This document shows positions 60,769-64,000 of a stretch of 64,000 nt of DNA, piece by piece. Positions within the stretch are counted from its first letter, which is position 1. Each line of letters starts with the position of its first letter. The notes beneath the pieces are model-generated. The model saw only the letters and a list, made by a program, of their open reading frames with translations. It did not search any database and was not told where the DNA came from. Location of the stretch: the NCBI RefSeq assembly GCF_008086045.1, contig NZ_VSEY01000012.1:186001-250000 (forward strand), in the 5' to 3' direction. Source of the stretch: Nonomuraea sp. PA05. Its GTDB lineage: Bacteria; Actinomycetota; Actinomycetes; Streptosporangiales; Streptosporangiaceae. A program made the translations under genes and the position numbers.

Positions 60769-63306
60769 ATGGGACGTCTGGCGCTGTTGACCGGAGCCGA
60801 GACCGAGGGCCTCACGGGCGTGGGGACCGACGTGGCGGCGATGGCGGACCTGCTCGGCCGCAGGGGATTCGAGATCCGCCGGCGCGAGGGTGAAGCGGCC
60901 ACGAGAGAGGGAATCCTCGAGGCGTACGAGGGGCTGATCCGCGACGTGCGCGAGGGAGACGCCGTCGTCTTCTACTTCAGCGGCCACGGCGTGCACGCCA
61001 CGGCCGAGGCCGGTCTGGCCGACGTCCAGTTCATCGTCCCCTGGGGCTACGGGACCGTCGGCGACGGGTTCGGCGGCATCACCGACGTCGAGCTGTCGGT
61101 GCTGCAGGCCCGGCTGACCTCGGTCACGCCCAACGTCACCGCCATCATCGACTCCTGCCATGCCGCCCGCATGTCCAGGGACCCGCGGCTGCGGCCCAGG
61201 GCGCTGGCCCATCCGATACCTGCCGAGGTCGTCGCCGAGCACCTGCGCCGGCTGAGCGCCGAGGGGTGGGACCTGGGGCAACGGCACGCCGAGGCCAATC
61301 CGTTCGCCGTGCGCCTGGCCGCGTGCCGACGCTGGCAGACGGCCTTCGAGTACACCAACGCCCAGGGCGTCACCACGGGTGTCTTCACCGAATCCCTGTG
61401 CCTCGCCCTGCGGGAGGCGGAGGAAGCCGAGGCGGTCGGCACGAGGGCGAGCTGGAAGACCATCATGAAACGGGTCGAGGAGCGCGTGCTCGCCCTGGCT
61501 CCCGGCCAGCGCGCGCACGTCGAGGGCAACCCATGGCGGCTGCCCTTCGATCTCGCGGAGGAGACGCACGAAGACCTGCTCGACGCCGAGCGACTGCCGG
61601 ACGGCCGGATTCGGCTCCTCGGGGGGCACCTTCTCGGCGTGGAGCCGGGTGACGGCTATGCGCTCATCACGGACCAGGACTCCGTGCTCACCGACGTGAC
61701 TGTGAGCACGGTGACCGGGGCGACCTCCGTCGCCGCCGTGACCTCCGGCTCGCCGCCCCCCGCCCTGCCGCAGCGCATGCGAGCCCGTCTGATCCGCCGC
61801 GAGCTGCCCCGGTACGCCGTCAGTGTGCACGGGCCGGGTCCCGTGGCGGACGACATGCGTGCGGCGCTCGACGCCGCGCCGCACGTCCGCCTCGCCACGG
61901 CCGGGACAGCGGCGGTCCTGTGCACGGTCGAGGTCTCGCGGGAGCCGGGCGAGATCCGGTTGCGGGACGAGGTCGGCGAGCTTGTCCGGCCCAGACCCGC
62001 CTCCCCCGAGGGCGTCGCCGCCACAGTCGGCAACGTGTCCAGGCTGGCGCGCAGCGCGACTCTGCGCACCCTGCCCGGCGGAACGGGTGACAGCGAGCTG
62101 ATCGTCCCGTACACGGTGGAATGGGGACGGGTGAGCGACGGTGCGCCGGAGCGGCTGCCTGACGGCGGCGCCGTCTGCCACACCGGCGAGCCGATCTACG
62201 TCCTGCTCCGCAACGACGGCGACCGGCCCCTGTACTTCTGGCTTTTCGACCTGGGCATCACCGGCGGTGTCACGCACATCACGAATGCCGATCCGTACGG
62301 GCTGGTGCTCGCCGGCGGCGGCGAGTACGTCGTCGGGCATCTGCCGGACGTGGGCCTGGCCGGTCTGCCGCTGTCCTGGGCGGAGGGCGTGCCGGCGGAC
62401 GCGCCCCGGCCGGAGTCGCTGCTCGTCGTCGTGGCCGACCGGGAGCAGGACCTCGCCGCCTTGGAGCAGACGGCTGCCCGTGGCGCGAGAAGCCAGGCCA
62501 CCGTACGCGCGAGCCTGCGGCCCACCTCCTCGGTGCTCGAGAGCATGCTGCATCGGACCATGGCCGGCATGGGCAGGGAGCTGCCCGCCGAGCAGCACGC
62601 CCGCCCGGTTCGTTACGCGGTCGAGCATCTTGATTTCCTTCTCCACCCCGCTCCGGCGGTCTCACGTGAGACCGCCTCGTTCCTCGTCGACCAACGACCC
62701 GACCGCTCGCTGCGCATCCCGCACAAGGGGCGGGCACGCGGCGGCCCCGTCCCGGTCGCGCTACGGCTCGGTGAGCTCGTCGTGCATCGCAACCGGGCGC
62801 TGCGTGGCGGGGACGTGCGAATCGACGCGCTGGTGCTCACCGGGGCCGATGGCGAGTTGCCCGCGTACCGCGCGGAGACCGTCCGATTCTCTGGCATACG
62901 CGACGGTGACCGGCTCCCGCTGGACGACCTCCTCCTCTACCACGGGCCTGCCGTCGACTACCTCGACCTGGCGCTCTGGGTGTCCCGCGACCGGCAGGAC
63001 AGCCTCCACCTCAGCGACATGCTGAGTGAGCGCCTGGGATCGATGGACTTCAAGCAGGCGGTCGTCGACGTGGCGGGGCTGGCGGTGGCCGCGCCGCAGA
63101 TCCTGGCGGCGGTGACCGCGCTCGGCGCCACCGCCACCATCGTCAACATCGCCTATCAGCTGCTGTCGGCAGCGGTCGGCGACAGCATCGGCCTCTACCG
63201 TACGTCGCTGCTGCAGGCGGAGGGTTTCTGCCTGGGTCACCACCCGTCCACCGGTCTCATGCGGGCCCAGGACTTCTCCTTCAGGTACGAGGTGCTCAAG
63301 GTGTGA
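60769..63306 (+). CDS. Caspase-family (C14) protease, paralogue of the 50-kb protein
   Basis: 845 residues, start ATG with a strong GGAGGAAGG site. The caspase domain starts GRLALLTGAETEGLTGVGTDVAAMADLLGRRGFEIRRREGE, with catalytic His73 in YFSGHGVH and Cys130 in IIDSCHAAR. The central beta region (VEWGRVSDG ... EPIYVLLRNDGDRPLYFWLFDLG) resembles DUF4384, and the last 130 residues (LDLALWVSRDR ... IGLYRTSLLQAEGFCLGHHPSTG) match the C terminus of the other caspase throughout. It follows the LAL gene by 33 bases on the plus strand. A sensor-type C terminus gating a caspase is likely, but unproven. Confidence 0.9.
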   Translation: MGRLALLTGAETEGLTGVGTDVAAMADLLGRRGFEIRRREGEAATREGILEAYEGLIRDVREGDAVVFYFSGHGVHATAEAGLADVQFIVPWGYGTVGDGFGGITDVELSVLQARLTSVTPNVTAIIDSCHAARMSRDPRLRPRALAHPIPAEVVAEHLRRLSAEGWDLGQRHAEANPFAVRLAACRRWQTAFEYTNAQGVTTGVFTESLCLALREAEEAEAVGTRASWKTIMKRVEERVLALAPGQRAHVEGNPWRLPFDLAEETHEDLLDAERLPDGRIRLLGGHLLGVEPGDGYALITDQDSVLTDVTVSTVTGATSVAAVTSGSPPPALPQRMRARLIRRELPRYAVSVHGPGPVADDMRAALDAAPHVRLATAGTAAVLCTVEVSREPGEIRLRDEVGELVRPRPASPEGVAATVGNVSRLARSATLRTLPGGTGDSELIVPYTVEWGRVSDGAPERLPDGGAVCHTGEPIYVLLRNDGDRPLYFWLFDLGITGGVTHITNADPYGLVLAGGGEYVVGHLPDVGLAGLPLSWAEGVPADAPRPESLLVVVADREQDLAALEQTAARGARSQATVRASLRPTSSVLESMLHRTMAGMGRELPAEQHARPVRYAVEHLDFLLHPAPAVSRETASFLVDQRPDRSLRIPHKGRARGGPVPVALRLGELVVHRNRALRGGDVRIDALVLTGADGELPAYRAETVRFSGIRDGDRLPLDDLLLYHGPAVDYLDLALWVSRDRQDSLHLSDMLSERLGSMDFKQAVVDVAGLAVAAPQILAAVTALGATATIVNIAYQLLSAAVGDSIGLYRTSLLQAEGFCLGHHPSTGLMRAQDFSFRYEVLKV

Positions 63307-63408
63307 TCGCTGCATGGCGGCCGGATTTCTTGCCGGGGGCAATACGCAAGAAAACGCATTTTCCGGCAGCAATTGCCGTCGCATTATGGCGGCGAAAGGG
63401 GGAAACAC

Positions 63409-64000
63409 ATGAACAATTCCGACGAAGAGCGTTTCGCTGAATGTCTGACGGCGTACGCGGCCCGCGACTACGGAGGCTGCGCCGCAGCCGCCAGACGCGA
63501 CGACCCACGATGGGAGCCGCCGAGCCACCTCGTCTTCCGGCAACTGATGCCGATCTGCGTCTACCGCCTGGGCCAAGGAGCCGACCTCGATCAGCGGCGG
63601 CTCCCGATCCTGTACTCCCTTCCCGACCCCTGGGAGAGAAAGCTGCTGCAGCTCACGTTCGGCATGGCCGATCTGGAGACGGTCCAGCAGTCCGCGACGG
63701 ACGACGAGCGGCGTTGCCAGGCGCTCTACTACGCCGGCGCCAGGCTCCTCACGGTCGGCGACTCCGCCACGGCCAGGGAACGCCTGCTCGATTGCCTGAG
63801 CCAGGGCGTGGACTGCGCTGAGGCACGACTTGCCGAGATCGACCTGGCCGAGCTCGACCTCGACGATCAGCCGGATCTGGCGGGGCAACGGGCTGACGTC
63901 CTCCTCGCCCGCGCGGAGGCATCGATCGCCGAGGGCCGGTGCGACGCGGCGATCGACGAGGCCAGGCAGGCGTCCCGGCTCGCGGGCGAGGACGTCGTCC
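63409..64000 (+). CDS. TPR-like helical protein, 5' part only
   Basis: A reading frame of 197 codons that is open to the right edge. ATG at 63409 with a GAAAGGGGGAAA site upstream. The protein (MNNSDEERFAECLTAYAARD ...) is wholly helical; CQALYYAGARLLTVGDSATARERLLDCLSQG looks like a tetratricopeptide repeat pair, followed by a second pair of helices (LARAEASIAEGRCDAAIDEARQASRLA). No catalytic domain is visible in this part; the missing portion may hold one, for example a CHAT domain as in the 1149-residue protein. Same strand as the second caspase, 102 bases after it. Confidence 0.75.
   Translation, partial: MNNSDEERFAECLTAYAARDYGGCAAAARRDDPRWEPPSHLVFRQLMPICVYRLGQGADLDQRRLPILYSLPDPWERKLLQLTFGMADLETVQQSATDDERRCQALYYAGARLLTVGDSATARERLLDCLSQGVDCAEARLAEIDLAELDLDDQPDLAGQRADVLLARAEASIAEGRCDAAIDEARQASRLAGEDVV

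Overview
The window is very GC-rich, uses many GTG and a few TTG starts, and carries IdeR/DmdR-type iron boxes, large ATPase-LuxR (LAL) regulators and a coelichelin-type siderophore synthetase. This points to a filamentous actinomycete. A Streptosporangiales member such as Nonomuraea is my guess; nothing here proves the genus. No rRNA, tRNA, CRISPR array, insertion sequence or phage gene is visible.

Left part (1-24 kb), mostly housekeeping and accessory metabolism. It opens with a cut-off FMN reductase gene, a nitroreductase and a MarR regulator. A P2A-type cation ATPase follows. Next is a tightly overlapping minus-strand operon of patatin-like lipase, MGT-type glycosyltransferase, membrane protein and alpha/beta-hydrolase-like protein. 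A secreted alpha/beta hydrolase precedes a complete arginine deiminase operon (antiporter, arcA, arcB, arcC) that ends with an Ohr/OsmC peroxidase gene fused to it by a 4-bp overlap. Then come an LtrA-family protein, an MHS-type transporter, a LAL regulator, a secreted pectate lyase with a palindromic operator in its promoter, a protein of unknown function and a cytochrome P450.

Middle part (24-42.3 kb) is a siderophore cluster: ornithine N-hydroxylase, formyltransferase, esterase, two ABC exporter half-subunits and a 3666-residue NRPS (A-T-E-C-A-T-E-C-A-T). The three adenylation codes read directly from the sequence (DINYWGGIGK, DFWNVGMVHK, DMENLGLINK, last Lys assumed) predict hydroxy-formyl-ornithine, threonine and hydroxy-ornithine, i.e. 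coelichelin or a close analogue. Three iron boxes lie in the two divergent promoter regions. The two exporter halves have exactly complementary degenerate ATP-site motifs, so only one composite ATP site should be catalytic.

Right part (42.3-64 kb) is the most unusual region. It combines a CHAT protease with a long repeat-type N-terminal region, two paralogous caspase-family proteases on opposite strands, an Hsp70-like ATPase fused to a CD225/dispanin-type membrane domain, a membrane-anchored GrpE-like protein, two dynamin/Ini-type GTPases, two LAL regulators, a solo LuxR HTH protein, three small proteins of unknown function and a cut-off TPR-like gene at the right edge. The gene order and overlaps suggest one functional unit. 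I infer a membrane-surveillance or stress/immune system in which chaperone and GTPase parts sense or remodel membrane and caspase/CHAT proteases act as effectors. The families are seen in the sequence; the system-level role is inference.
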